Shown: in pieces, positions 12,185-24,566 of the stretch
Layout: every line of letters starts with the position of its first letter
Position numbering within the stretch: position 1 is the stretch's first letter
Assembly (NCBI GenBank): GCA_024114885.1
Contig: CP099420.1
Span: 2,542,001 to 2,606,000 of the forward strand
Length of the DNA: 64,000 bases
Direction: 5' to 3'
From: Septoria linicola
Lineage: Eukaryota; Ascomycota; Dothideomycetes; Mycosphaerellales; Mycosphaerellaceae
Notes under the pieces: generated by a model
What the model was told of the DNA's origin: nothing
Seen by the model: the letters and a program-made list of their open reading frames with translations, nothing else
Database searches by the model: none
Position numbers and translations under genes: made by a program

Positions 12185-13680
12185 TAGGTGAAGTGAACCT
12201 CCTGGATCAAGCAGGTCGCTCAATCGTGGAGTCTTCAAAAATTGCCGGGAGTCGAAGGCAGTATGCCGTCCTTGCCGTTCCATGACCGGAGCAGAATAGT
12301 GAATATGCATTCAGCTTTGTACACTTGCAAGCGCGCATATCTGGCTGGTTCATTCATTGTGAATCATGTGTTATGATCAGCCCATTGCTACCAGAACTTG
12401 CTCTAGTCAGCACGCCAGAGGCCTCGCCAAAGCATACAGCGGCTTTTCATGGACGACATTGTGTTCCCGGACAGCCTGTGCAGGCAGATCCTATGACTAG
12501 GGAGGTCGAGATCAGTTCGATTTCTTGGCAAGCGCCATGGCTGTAATGGGAGGAACGGACGGATAGCGAACTTATAAATTGGATGCGAGGATACTCAATG
12601 TTATAACTGTAGTCTACCAATGTAAGGAATTGGTGTGGAGTGATGTTGGATGGTACCGGGTGGTGCGAATGTTGTGCGTGTGAGGTCGAAACAAGACGGA
12701 TGTGTCAAGGCGAGGTGGACTCCTTGTGTCTTGGCGCTGGCATTTCCGCGTCGTGACAGGATATCAGGCCATCGTACTTGCATCGAACTAGTGCTATCCC
12801 GAGTGGCGTCGTTTCTGGACCGCTCCAGATCAAGCACGATCTGTGGACCAATGTACATACATCTTAGGCGCAACGGGGCTGCCGAACTAATGATGAGCTC
12901 TTTCGCGAAAGCCATGAGGCCATGCTGCACTGGCGCCACCACGCGGTGCAGAAGGAGCAGACCAGAACAACCTCGAAGCAACACAATAAGCAAGACATTT
13001 TCGCACTGCGTCCTACTATCACACTCTCGATTCCAGGTACTGTAAGCGGCGATCGATAAAACAGCCTTTACATGCTGCATACCCTGTAGGAAAGCATTAC
13101 TTGCAAGCACGTAGAACTGTTGCTATGCAGCACGCACCTGAGTTATCTGCTTCCTGCCACCCTGCGAGGCCCTGCAGCGCTAGGCTCCGCAAATGTGCAT
13201 GTGTAGCGAGCAGGCGGGCAATGTCGACCTGTGCAAGCTACGAATCAGATATCAGTGCGGCTCAAGCTGCTTCAGACCTGGTCTCTGGTAGAGGCCGAAG
13301 CATATGGCGGCCATGTGTGAGCTAGATCGCATCGACGCGAGACTGGCGGTGGGACCATTCATCTTCCAGCGACTCGATGCAGCAAATGGACGGAATGTTC
13401 TTCTCACAAGCGTAGGAGATGGTGAGCAGTACATGCCACTCCAAATCCTCTGTGGCATTACTGTTAACCCAGTACTCTAAAGTACTGGAGCTATAGTATG
13501 GCCAGCGACTGCTCAATTACTGGTTGAAGCTGCTGCATGCGGCATCGCCGAGATCATGCGTGAGTCTCCTTGAGAGTTCTCGACCAATATGAGCATGGAA
13601 GCGTATGAAGCCGCGTGAGCTATATCAGCGTCCTACCTGCTGACGGCCTTCCTTCCTACGTGCAGTCCATTTTTGCTCCA
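12185..13680. other. Long intergenic region (about 1.5 kb)
   Basis: It may contain the missing 5' exon of the Thr-rich protein gene. Otherwise only unconvincing frames are present, including one of 169 codons on the minus strand (12601-13110) without recognisable domains. No repeat, tRNA or mobile element was seen. Confidence 0.45.
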
Positions 13681-16338
13681 ATGTTGCCGCATCTTCTCCT
13701 GGGGCTCCTCGCCTCGGGCTCATGCTACGCTACCCCAGTCAACTTTGATATCAGTTGACGAGATGGCAACGCAAACTCACCAGAACTTCCCAGACTGAAG
13801 CCTGTTGTTCGATGGGATCGCAACTTGGAGGAATGGAGTGATCTGGTGCCTCAGACTGCGCAGCAACTGTACTTTGGCTCGGACAACCCAATGGAGAGGC
13901 ATCAATTTGCCGACCTCACCGCAAACTTTACCGGCAGAGCCGTCGTCCTACAGCACTCTGCCTTTATCACAAAGGTGAAGTGCGCCCCGAAGTCTATCGA
14001 GGTTACACTTGCAAACGACGCGGCATACTCCATGATCGAGACTGAGTGGCAAGCGGTGGACGACTTCATGCTGGTCACTAATTCCGATTCATGTGGCTAC
14101 CTCTCCGAACAGTTCAGCTTTTGGGATGTCAAGACTCTCAAGTTCTCACCACAGACTTTGACAGTGCAGGTGTCCGTCGATCGGGGCTCGACATTGGCAG
14201 TGTACTTAGTCACGTCAACTTGTCCTGGGGCACGTGGCAGCCTGGCCCACCCCTTCGCCATTCGCGCCGCCCGACTTCGAGACATCGTCTGGTGCGTCGT
14301 TGCGAGTGGTATGAGCCCTGGAATTGTGTTGCGGAGGGGATCCAGTACGTTGCTGAAAAGTCGTACCAGGCTCTCAGTGAAGGCGCGCAGCTGGCTCTTC
14401 AATATCATCCAGGCATTGTTGTTACGAAGCTCATCGCTGGCAAGGCTTTGGAGTTTTGGCAGCCGGATATGAAGCTGTCCATCCCTATCGACGTCCGCTT
14501 TCCGGAGAAGAAGATCGATGCAAGTGCGCCAGCTCCTTCGAAATGGAAGAATCCAGGCGTGCTGAAGAAGATCAACAAAGGCGAAACCATCAAAAACACC
14601 AAGATCGAGGGCTCGGTAGGACTGTACTGCGTCGACTGCCATCTGGCAGGAAAGATAAACGTGGAGGGCCGTGCCGAGTTTACCAGTGATGGAGGAATAT
14701 CAGCTCTGTACGCCGGAGCTGATGCTGATTTCCAAGGTCAATTTGCCATAGGATTGGCGGCGGAGGTACGTTACTGCTGCCGGGAACATTTAGACTGCAT
14801 GGACTGACACGATCACGAATACAGGTCAAGATCGACTATGAAGAAAAGATTGACATTTTCGAGGCGGCCATTCCTTATTGCGGCTTCGTCGTCGACAATG
14901 TCATCAGTGTCGGCGCTACTGTGGACCTCAAAGCACAATTCGAAGCACATCTCCATGCGACGGGTGATATTGTTGTCGGTGTAAAGTTGGACTCGTGCAA
15001 GTTCAATACCCGTGGGCCGTCTTGACTTCCTTGACGTAACAAAGAGCATCAAGCCGACCATCGACCCCGTTTGGACGCCTTTCCTTGATGCCTCTGCCAA
15101 AATCACGGTGGAGGCGGGCGTCAGCTTCCCTGTAGCTATTGGCCTCAGTGTGACGATTCCAATTCTGAAAGACAAGGGCAAATTCAAGGTGCAGCTTGTG
15201 GAGCAGCCTGGCGTAAACGCTATGGCTGAGTATAAGACTAGCACACCGACACAGCCCGACCCGACTGATCCAGATGGAGAGGGCAACCCAGACGAGGAGG
15301 GATCAGACCAGGGCGGCGATGGCAATAACGAAGGTGACTCAGAACACGAAGGGCAAGACGACGGACAGAACAATCGAAGGGCCTTGATACTCGTGCGAGA
15401 AGGAGAGCCAGAATGCGACAATGGCATCAAATGGAGCGTGAAGTGTAAGTCAATGCGTCCCGTTCTCGTATACTTCCATCAGACTAACCAGTAACATAGT
15501 CAACAATAAGGTCTACGCTGAAGCGCTATTCGCGTCAAGCTCTAAGGACTTTGAATTGCACACGTACTCCAAGGAAGTCGCTGGAGGCTGCTTCAAAGTC
15601 GGCGGCTTAAAGACTCGTGCTCAGACATGGGACCCAACCGACTTTGATACAGTCAATGATGTCGACGACGAGTACAACGCAGCCGAGAACGCGGAAGACA
15701 TCAAACTTCTGGACGGGGCCATTGCCGCCGTGCAAGCTGCCAAATTGGACTACAGTGACTATCCGGATGATGTGGACTTTCTCGTGATCCAGGACTTCAG
15801 CAAGCAGTTTCAGATTCTACAGGACAAAGATGGCTACCTCCAGCCAGGACTAGCTACCACTCGGCCAGTCCCTGGCTCCATTTGGGCTGAGAAGGACGGC
15901 TCGGTCTGGGCAGACTACCACCACCGGGAACTAAAGTTCGATCCCAAGTCGATGAAGGCTAACGGCTGGAGCAACATCCAACTGGGCCCCATAGGTGCCA
16001 AGTCTAGTGATGCAGAGTCCATCCTGTTGGTCCCCGCCAAGACAGGTATACCTGCAAAACCCTACATCTATCTGGCGGAGGTAAGCACACTCAGACTTCT
16101 GACGATCGCAGCACTGTCACTAACGCATTGACAGGACTTCAAGCGCAACGTATACGTTTTGTTGACGTGCCAGTACACCACAGGTGGCGGCCGCATCTTC
16201 CTCGCCCGGAACCCTTCAATGGCAGCCAAGACGCTGCAACTGGCGAATACTAGAACAACAGGCGGTCGGGTGAAAGGATGCGTCGCACAACAGTGGATAG
16301 TCAAGCCAGAAGATGTTGACGTTTGGGGAGGGCGATGA
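13681..16338 (+). pseudogene. Large secreted fungal protein (DUF7029/DUF7223-like), multiple lesions
   Basis: An ATG at 13681 starts a classic signal peptide (MLPHLLLGLLASGSCYATP), but the frame meets TGA at 13756-13758 and then continues unchanged into the mature protein (RWDRNLEEW...). Good introns are at 14767-14824, 15445-15499 and 16081-16134. The protein-like reading must change frame near 14185, 14245, 14300 and 15005, where no intron of usable size fits. At the last site the upstream frame ends in TGA at 15023-15025. The recognisable blocks are a beta-rich N-terminal domain with SDSCGYLSEQFSFW, a middle domain with RRCEWYEPWNC, an acidic DPTDPDGEGNPDEEG linker and a C-terminal domain ending VKPEDVDVWGGR. 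I recall this architecture from fungal secreted proteins of unknown function; the DUF names are from memory. Sequence error is the alternative to decay. Confidence 0.62.
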
Positions 16339-16824
16339 TGATGACGATGTTGAGAATGATTGAAACGCTGTTCGATATGACTTGAAGGATAACGACCGCC
16401 ATGATAACGTAGTCAGCTTGATACCCATTATGGCATAGAGATTTTGAGTGCGAAATGGAAAGTCGCCTTTTGCACAACGTCTGCATCATCAAGCACTCTG
16501 AAAGGCCTGGCGTTACTGCCATGTCCATTCTTGGCCCCTGAGCGTGACGGATAAGCCGTATCTCAGGTAATCGAAGGAGCACACATCATTCAACGCTCTA
16601 CGCTTCTCAGCCCTGAGCTAGGCAAGATCTCACTCCGCTCGATTGCCTACCTTGAAGACACATAGAAGGGCAAGATGCATACACTGGGGTGGGGGAAAAT
16701 CACCTAGTCTGGAGTATGATAACGTACAGCTCTCCCGCTTCCGAAATCCGGGCTCGTGACTGCCACCTGGGCTACACGCAGCGACCGAGAACAGCACTTT
16801 ATTTGCTCTGAGAGCCCAGCTCCT

Positions 16825-18237
16825 TCACCCCACGGAGTGACCATCGTCACTGTCTACCATTGCCACATCTGCGGCATCTGCTCCATTGTGGCCACCCATG
16901 TGTCCGTGTGCCACGTCGTCCATCTCCGGATCACCACTGGGTCCATCCTCCATATCGACTTCAACACCCTCGTCTGGATGCAGAGGCACGAGTTCAACCT
17001 GGACGTCTGATTCCTCGTCTTCATACTCGGACAGATCGTCCAACTGTCCGTCCCAAGGGTCCACATCTGCCATTCGATCTTCCTCTGTTTCAGCCTGGGA
17101 GTCTTCATCTTCCACAGGCTCCGGTTGAGGCTGGATCTTCTTGCGGTAGAAGTAGAGCTTGCCTGTTGCCCAGCAAATGTATGGGTCTGTCATGATTCTC
17201 CAGATTTCGAGTCCTTTCTTGGCAGTTTTGGTACTTGGTCGCAGGTCCCAGATTCTTTGCGCGTTATTAGAGAGAACTGTGCAACGCCGCATGATCTGAG
17301 GTGTCGACTTCATAGGCTGAGGGCGTTCGAAGCCAGTGGGACTATAATTGAGGAAACCGCCCAAGATCCGGATGAAGGAGGGCACGAAGTCTCCATGTTG
17401 GATAGGTGACATGTCACCGTTTTCGTCAGGTTTTGCTGGCCCAGCACATATGATCTCCATCATAGCATGCTTCCGACGCCATTTGTACCTCCTCGTCCAG
17501 CGGGTCTGTATCCAGCAGTCTAGTAGATACTGGATGTCGGAATTGGTCTGGTTGAGGCTTTGCATCAGAGCGTAGGCGTTGATGTGGTGATCAAGCCCAT
17601 CGATGATCCTAGGGTGAAGATCAAAGTCAGCGGTCTCCCCGTCCTGTACGCGATGCTAGCTCGTTTTCCAAACATACCACTGATACTCGTCGTTCTCGCC
17701 ATGGCTCTTTCCATTGAAATAGATGTGCACAAGTGCCCTACCACTTGTGCCAACCCACTTTGTCCTCTGACGGCTCCAGAAGTCGTCCCAGTCCTGCTGA
17801 GTAGAGCCGTTGCGAAAGTAGACCGCAACACACCTTGCTACAGTGCGCTTCTGGAAAAAGTTGTACATTAGTCGGCTTCGCTTGTCGTGGAGTCGAATTC
17901 GCAGATCGGCATCAGCCCCTGGCACTCTTGCAGACCGATTGAAATTGATGCAGTAGAAGAAGTGGGCAGAGTAGGCTTCGACGGAGCCCTCTTCCCAGTC
18001 GGTGCTATGATCACCTGTATTACACTGTCAGTTTTCGTGCCATCAAGGCGCTGTCGGGGGTCGCCTACGGTTCGGTCCAATGAAGTCCTCATCACCTGGG
18101 CGCGGAACTTCAGAGACCACGCTGACGCTACTGCTGTTCTCATCATCAGATTGATCGTCGCTGTTATCTGCTGGGAGGGGGATAGGAGAGTTTGAAGCCG
18201 GTGTGGCGAAGCGGTCTGGCGAAGACGCTACAGACAT
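16825..18237 (-). CDS. Uncharacterised protein with acidic C-terminus
   Basis: Exons complement(18069-18237), complement(17678-18014) and complement(16825-17608), with introns of 54 and 69 nt; phases agree and give 429 residues. A Ser/Pro/Asp-rich N-terminus (SSPDRFATPASNSP) leads to a compact central domain rich in aromatic and basic residues (HFFYCINFNRSARVPG ... QQDWDDFWSRQRTKW ... WIQTRWTRRYKWRRKH). A strongly acidic tail (DEDSQAETEED, SEYEDEESD) follows. I recognise no family; the acidic tail and absence of a signal or membrane segment suggest a nuclear or cytosolic protein. An alternative 5' exon at 18326-18419, joined by an 83-nt intron (gtaagg...tccag), would add 33 in-frame residues starting MDAATNGLSLEEAPS. 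Confidence 0.75.
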
Positions 18238-18419
18238 GATTGCTGGATGAGTGTGGAGTACAGAAAGTGAGTGATTGTGGTGAATGGCTGAATACGTAGG
18301 TGAATATTGATGATGTTGTCCTTACGCCTAAGATCGTTGGGTAGAAGTTGGAGCAAGAGATATGTCGCAGACAACGAGGGAGCTTCTTCAAGTGAGAGAC
18401 CATTGGTGGCAGCGTCCAT

Positions 18420-18966
18420 TGTGAAGTGAAGCCTAAGCTCCCTTCGCCACACGCGAAATGAGGTTGCGCTTGTTGGTGTGAAAGTACTAAAGTGATGCGT
18501 ATAGTGCCAACGCGCGACGTTGTGATGGTGGTGCTTGCCCAGTCGTCCTGAGCTCATCCACTCATAGTGAAGGGGTCGGCCCTGTATTCAAGTTAGCAGA
18601 AATCTGGCGCGCCGCGAAAGGATAGAGGGGCACATTTGAAAATTTCTACAACTTTTCAAACGCTATCAGTAACACTATGGTACACATCCACCCAGCACCG
18701 TCCATTTACACAGGCGCACCAAGGCCGTGCCGTACGCCATCCATGCAACAGTACAGTGTCTCAGCCTTTTCCTTCAGAGTGGAGATTAAAATGCTTCTTT
18801 CTTTCTGTGCAGTGCAGATATGATGACAAGCACGAAGTGTAGTATAGTCTTTTTGTACAATCCGGAGAGCAGTTCCAGTCAGGGCATGGGTATCATGGCT
18901 CGCACTCATATATCATGAGAGATCGGGTATAAAACGTGGTCGGTCAAGATGGGCTTGGCGAGGTGC
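18420..18966. other. Intergenic between the acidic-tail protein and hsp60
   Basis: It holds the upstream region of the preceding minus-strand gene and the hsp60 3' end. No coding signal was seen. Confidence 0.5.
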
Positions 18967-20790
18967 TTAGAACATGCCGCCGCCCATGCCACCCATGCCG
19001 CCCATACCTCCAGGCATGCCACCAGCTGGGCCCTTGTCTTCAGGTGCTTCGACGATGGCAACTTCGGTGGTTCCCAGAAGCGATGCAACACCGGATGCAT
19101 CAGAAAGACCAGTGCGAACAACCTTGAATGGATCCAGGATACCGGCAGCAATCATGTCAGTGTACTCACCCTTGGCGCTGTCGAAGCCCTTGTTGAAGTC
19201 CTTTCCGAACTCGTCCATGAGCTTGCCAACGACCACGGAGCCTTCAAGGCCAGCGTTCTCAACGATCGATCGTGCTGGGCGAGTGATGGCGTTCTTGACA
19301 ATAGATACACCAAGCTGCTGGTCAAAGTTGGTAGTCTTGACATCGGCAAGGGCGTTAGCAGCAGCCTTGAGAAGGGCAGTACCACCACCTGGCAGGATAC
19401 CCTCTTCAACAGCGGCACGAGTGGCGTTCAGAGCATCGACCATGCGGTCCTTCTTCTCGCCGACCTCGACTTCGGAAGCACCACCGACCTTGATGACGGC
19501 AACACCACCGGAGAGCTTAGCAAGACGCTCCTGGAGCTTCTCCTTCTCGTAGTCGCTGGTGGTTGGGTCCGCCATGACGCCGCGGATCTGCTCGCAACGG
19601 TTGGTGACCATGTCCTTGCTGCCATCGCCGTTCAGGATGACGGTGTCCTCCTTGGTGATGGTGATGGAGCCGGTAGAGCCGAGCAAGTCTGGGGTGGCTT
19701 TCTCAAGCTTGATGTCCAGCTCATCAGTGAAGACAGTACCGTTGGTGAGGACAGCAAGATCGCCAAGGATGCTCTTGCGGTTGTCACCGAAGCCAGGAGC
19801 CTTGACGGCAGCGACCTGGAGTTGTCCACGGAGCTTGTTCAAGATGCAGACGGCAAGAGCCTCTCCATCGATATCCTCGGCAATGATGACGAGAGGTCGG
19901 CGCTGCTGCTGGGATGCCTCGAGGGCAGGCACGATGTCCTGGACGGCAGAGATCTTCTTCTCGGAGAGGAGGATCAATGGCTTCTCGAACTCGACCTTCT
20001 GCGACTTGGTGTCGGTGATGAAGTATGGCGAGATGAAACCACGGTCGAACTTCATGCCCTCAGTAATCTCCAGCTCATCTTCGATCGTCTTGCCCTCCTT
20101 GACCGTAATGACGCCCTCCTTGCCCACTCTCTCCATGGCAGTTGCAAGCAGACCGCCAATGTGTGTGTCGCCGTTGGCAGAGATGGTCGCAACCTGCTTG
20201 ATCTCCTCGGAAGTGGTGATGTCGCGCTTGTTCGACTGGAGGTAGCTGATGACCGACTCAACGGCGGCCTGGGTGCCTCGGCGGAGGTCCATTGGGTTGC
20301 AGCCAGCAGCCACGTTCTTCACCGTCTCGGAGAAGATGGCGTGGGCGAGCACGGTGGCGGTGGTGGTTCCATCGCCAGCAACCTCGTTCGTCTTGCTGGC
20401 CACGTCCTGCAACAGCTTTGCGCCCAAGTTCTCGAACTTGTCCTTGAGCTGAATTGCCTTTGCCACAGTGACACCATCTGCGCAATCATGTTAGTGTGTG
20501 CCGATGCAATGCATGTAGCCATGCATTATTGATGATGAAACTGGACTCGACGGACCTTTTGTGATTTTGGGCGAGCCGTAGCTGGACTCGATCAGCACAT
20601 TGCGGCCCTTGGGTCCCAATGTCGTTGCCACAGCCTTTGCAAGCGTCTCAACACCACTCAGCAGAGCAGCTCGGGCCTCGACGCCAAACTTCAATTCCTT
20701 GTGGGCAAATCGCTGCTGTGTCAGTGAGCCCGGTCGTATTCTGCTCTGGCGAGCCACCGCTCGGGGTGTGGATGATAGAACGCGCTGCAT
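18967..20790 (-). CDS. hsp60: Mitochondrial chaperonin Hsp60 (GroEL family)
   Basis: Exons complement(20556-20790) and complement(18967-20477), intron 78 nt joining K-D of ITKDGVTVAK; 581 residues. The N-terminus (MQRVLSSTPRAVARQSRIRPG) is a typical matrix-targeting presequence before AHKELKFGVEARAALLSG. Hallmarks include TLGPKGRNVLIE, AGDGTTTATVLA (ATP site), GFGDNRKSILGD, the AAVEEGILPGGG signature and the C-terminal GGM repeats (GGMGGMGGMGGGMF), all standard for group I chaperonins. It forms the matrix folding chamber with Hsp10, which is not in this window. The sequence is intact and conserved throughout, a useful control against the view that the whole window is error-rich. Confidence 0.97.
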
Positions 20791-21923
20791 AGTGGAGAGT
20801 CAGAGTCGCGAGAGAAGGAGACCAGATGGGATACAGGAGCAACAACCACGCCGGAACTCCAGATGTTGATGATGGCAGGAAAGATGGAAGTGGATCGAAG
20901 CACCTCGCAACTCTTCTGTCAAACATTCGAGAGCTCTGTCCATATCAGGCATAGTTTGCGGAAAGACCTCGCTGAAGCCCTGATTGGTCGGCAATAAGCT
21001 TACGGCCACCACAACTTCAGTAAGTTAACTTAGTACTGCGAGCCTTTGCCTTGACAGCAACATGAAATCAATATCATCGGGTCGAGGCGAAGAGGCACAC
21101 AAATCCATGTCCAGTGCGCTCCAGACGATCATATTGACGTACACAGATCAAATGCGCTCGAGAAACGCCAAGCACGACTCACATCAACTCCTTCCGATCC
21201 TGGCTGGCTCTCTTCACCTGCGGAGGGCATTCCGTTCTCTCAGCCTCTACTCGTCCCAGAACATTGCATAACTGCCCATGCCCATCCGCCCACTCTGCAC
21301 AGCTGATAGTATCCTCACTCTCCGCGAGCTGTATCATCACAGCTTCAGGTCTCGTCATCACTGTCACATTGATCAAATACTCTCCATGACCAGGTCCTGC
21401 TCTTCCAAACCGGACAGATTGCACACTTGATGTGTCTCTGCCTGGTCGTGGTCAACGTGCGTCTGCGTCACGATGAAGCCATTGGATAATCACTTGCAAC
21501 TGAGGCAACCAGTCCGCTTTCTTGGCCCAGTGCTTGTACGGAGCCGCCTGCGGGGTGCTACATCGTCCATAGCTCCATGCTTTGCATAGACGATGCACTA
21601 TTATGCGAAGGGATGCTGAGAAGGATGCTCAGATATAGATGCTTTGAGGTTCCCGTGCGGAGTGCATACACGACCTAGACCCCGAGTGAGGCGTTCGAGC
21701 CAACTTTGTGTTTGTACACGCTAGACCCAACGAGGTAATATTACATACGATAGCCGGGGCTCGGTGCTGCGACATGGCATGTCTACCGCCGTCCGTGGAG
21801 ATCGAAGGCAATGTGATCGTGCCGACAGTCGATAGCTCGAGCAGATCGACGCACGGTCGTCTTCGAGCTGCATATGTACTGTCGAAGGTGCATGCATGTT
21901 GAGACAATGAGCTTTGAGTACGC
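20791..21923. other. Intergenic (about 1.1 kb) upstream of hsp60
   Basis: This contains the hsp60 promoter. Only short frames without recognisable content are present, and I could not make a clear heat-shock element. Confidence 0.45.
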
Positions 21924-22392
21924 TCAAGCGACACGGGTCTTCGTCAATTGACAGCTGTCTCGCCGACCGTAAAACCAGTCACTCGTGCTGAGGCAGATTC
22001 CGTTAACGAGAAAGACGTTCCTGGATTGATTGACTTCTGCAGTAGACGAATCGAATCGGCAATGCAGGTCTTCGACCAATTGCCAGTCCGCGACATCTGG
22101 ATACCGTGAGCTGGCTAGAACATGAACTACTCTCCATTCCCAACAGGTCGCGCCGAGCCAAAGCTTACGACATCCTTCGATGGAAAACACTAGACGATGC
22201 CAATATCGACGAAGCAGCGTCCTTCTCACTGACCGCAGCAGACAGAGTGTTTACATCAATACTGGTCGGAGGCGCAGTACCGTACAGCCGCCCGACTAAC
22301 TTTCCACATGGTGTTCGGCGGAGAGACCGGTCTTCACACAGCATGCTGGGCATGGGAAGTGGAGCCTGAAATCGATAGACTTGATCGGACAT
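21924..22392 (-). CDS. Possible small orphan gene, 136 codons
   Basis: Two minus-strand frames join in phase through a 58-nt intron (gtaagc...gccag): complement(22169-22392) and complement(21924-22110). The product would start MSDQVYRFQAPLPMPSM and end in SDWFYGRRDSCQLTKTRVA. It has no recognised domain, signal peptide or membrane segment. The call rests only on the start codon, consensus-like splice sites, typical intron size and phase agreement, so it could be chance. Confidence 0.33.
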
Positions 22393-22762
22393 ACTGTTGA
22401 GATGAACCTGTCCAACAAGGATGTAGTCGACTCTATTCAGATAGTCATTTGCACAGCCCGGCTACAAATCGGTATATGATCTTCATGAGTGGGGCCTTCG
22501 TTCTTTCTGCTCAGACCAGTATTCATGTTTCGTGAATCGTATGTGCGTTGTCGTCCAGGATGCGCCGTTGCTCGCTTTTCAACGTCCTCGCCTGTGACAC
22601 TGGATCCTCCAGAGTACTCTCACGAACTCGTGCGACAGCGAGATTCCTCCGTGAAAGTCATATCGCGTAGCCATGTCAGACCACGACATGGTTTATCTTA
22701 ATCCAGTCACTCGTTGCATGACCTCCCAGGTCTCCGTTTTCGAACTTCGGATGTTCGCCGCA
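22393..22762. other. Intergenic, downstream of the MYND gene
   Basis: No supported gene. Open frames here lack domain content. Confidence 0.45.
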
Positions 22763-23165
22763 TCAGGTATCGAATTGCCACTTCTGCAGACCACCGCGAT
22801 GCGTATCAGCCTTTGGCGCAGCTCTCGATGCCATCTTCACTGGAGCCGTCTTGGAGTACTCTTGTGCCAGGCTCGCACAGACTTTCTTGTGTTTCTTGGC
22901 ATGGGATTTCTTGCAATCCCGGGAGCAATATGATACGCTGTGACACATTGTGCAGGGCTTGAGGATTGATGTATCTTCATCAGACGAGGTCTCCGCTTTA
23001 CTGCAGTTGCCGCAGAGGGCTGTAACAGTTGATGTTGTGGGCTCTGAGCTATATGATCAGTGGTAGGTTCGTCTCGAGTATGTAGAATTGCGGACCTGAT
23101 GGAGAAGAGGCGCTCGCCTCGCCTTCTTGCGGAGTGTTGACAGGGCCTTCATTTGATTCAGACAT
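22763..23165 (-). CDS. Small MYND-type zinc finger protein
   Basis: Exons complement(23096-23165) and complement(22763-23043), intron 52 nt (gtccgc...gctcag), giving 116 residues. The spliced product contains a complete MYND finger near residues 35-80: CGNC, then PCTMC, SYCSRDC, and H-x3-H-x3-C (HAKKHKKVC), the expected C-x2-C / C-x2-C / C-x3-C / H-x3-C set. The first CxxC is only in frame with the rest when the intron is removed, which supports the model. MYND fingers bind proline-rich peptides in transcriptional and signalling proteins. Here the finger is almost the whole protein, so the partner and process cannot be told. Confidence 0.82.
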
Positions 23166-23528
23166 CTTGCTCAATATTTTGGCCGTGGGAGAAGACTCTT
23201 CTTCCCGGTTCGTTGTCAATGGCAAATGGGTCTTTTCAAAACCTACGGTAGGTGATATCGACGTCGTGGACAGATTTCAGCTAGCGAGTCAGCGGCGGCG
23301 TCCGCTTCACCGACCACGATCAAGGTGATTGCGGATGACATATCTGCCGTGCTAGCAGCACGAGCTATCTTTCCCAGCTCCACTCTCACTGCTTTCCCTT
23401 CACGCTTCTCGTCATATCTGCACAATTCAAACCAGCGAGAAGTCGAAAAGAAGCAGCTTCTTACGCTGTACTGCCCACAGCAAGAATGCAAGCATGAAGT
23501 ACCTCGAAGCTTCACCTCCACCTCGACA
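23166..23528. promoter_or_regulatory. Divergent promoter region, MYND protein / carrier
   Basis: 363 bp between two divergent start codons. The carrier frame stays open into this region, but no upstream in-frame ATG gives a better N-terminus. Confidence 0.4.
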
Positions 23529-24566
23529 ATGCCTCGAGTCTACCCTCCCCTCGAAGGCCGCCAACCCGCCGTCAACATCTCGCCCTCCCTAGTCGAGTCG
23601 GTCGCAGGCTTCACCGCAGGCGTAGTCTCCACTCTGGTCGTACACCCATTCGACGTCGTCAAAACCCGCCTCCAGATCGAACAGAATGAGCAGCAAAATG
23701 CCCAACGCAGCTCTCGTCGCGGCGCTTCGTGGCGCGTCATTCGCCAGATCGCAGCGGAGGCCGTGCATGGTCGATCGCCTGATATGCCCAAAGCATACCG
23801 CGGAGCAATGACGCAGAGTGGAGAGACTGTACGGGCATTCTATCGTGGGCTTATGCCAAATATGATTGGTAACTCGGTCAGCTGGGCGCTATATTTCATG
23901 TGGTATGGTAACATCAAAGACTTGGTGCGGGCGGCGCGGCAGAGCAACACGGGGAGTTCGCAATTGAATAGCTCGGACTATTTTCTCGCAAGCGGAATTA
24001 GTGGGATCTTGACTGCAGTATTCACGAATCCGATCTGGGTGATCAAGACGAGGATGTTGAGTACAGCGAGGAATGCCCCGGGAGCATACAAGAGCATTGC
24101 GTCTGGGACGGCAAGTCTGTACAAAAGTGAGGGAGTGAGGGGCTTCTATCGCGGACTGTTGCCGAGCTTGTTTGGAGTCAGCCACGGGGCGATCCAATTC
24201 ATGGCATACGAGCAGCTGAAGAACAGATGGGCGGTACACAGGAAAGGCGGGAAAGATGGCTTGACAAATTTGGACTATCTGCAGCTATCCGCTGTGAGTA
24301 AGATGTTCGCGGGCAGCATCACGTATCCGTACCAGGTGGTGAGGGCGAGATTACAGACATATGATGCTCCGAAGAAGTACAATGGGGCATGGGATGTGGT
24401 GACGAAAGTGTTCAAGCACGAAGGCCTCCCAGGATTTTACAAAGGATTGGGACCGAACTTGGTGAGAGTATTGCCAAGCACATGCGTGACATTCTTGGTG
24501 TATGAGAACGTTAAGTTCTACCTGCCGCGTATGTGGGTCGACGAGGCAGCTGAGGTGGATATATGA
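23529..24566 (+). CDS. flx1: Mitochondrial carrier, Flx1-like (FAD/folate transporter family)
   Basis: Single exon, 345 residues from the ATG of MPRVYPPLEG. It has the tripartite solute-carrier structure with three signature repeats: HPFDVVKTRLQ, NPIWVIKTRML and YPYQVVRARLQ, each preceding a (G)FYRG/GFYKG element, and six predicted membrane segments in the mitochondrial inner membrane. The second signature having NPIWVIKTR and the stretch GNSVSWALYFMWYGNIK match the Flx1 / SLC25A32 branch, which moves FAD or folate. Substrate is inferred from branch resemblance only; pyrimidine-nucleotide carriers are close alternatives. Confidence 0.85.
   Translation: MPRVYPPLEGRQPAVNISPSLVESVAGFTAGVVSTLVVHPFDVVKTRLQIEQNEQQNAQRSSRRGASWRVIRQIAAEAVHGRSPDMPKAYRGAMTQSGETVRAFYRGLMPNMIGNSVSWALYFMWYGNIKDLVRAARQSNTGSSQLNSSDYFLASGISGILTAVFTNPIWVIKTRMLSTARNAPGAYKSIASGTASLYKSEGVRGFYRGLLPSLFGVSHGAIQFMAYEQLKNRWAVHRKGGKDGLTNLDYLQLSAVSKMFAGSITYPYQVVRARLQTYDAPKKYNGAWDVVTKVFKHEGLPGFYKGLGPNLVRVLPSTCVTFLVYENVKFYLPRMWVDEAAEVDI

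Noticed and set aside
18967..19030. GGM repeats as a novel repeat protein end
   Set aside because: A Gly-Gly-Met tail is the normal C-terminus of mitochondrial Hsp60.
18949..20532. Long open frame (527 codons) on the plus strand opposite hsp60
   Set aside because: It is the complement of a highly conserved Hsp60 coding sequence; codon bias keeps it open. It has no domain of its own.
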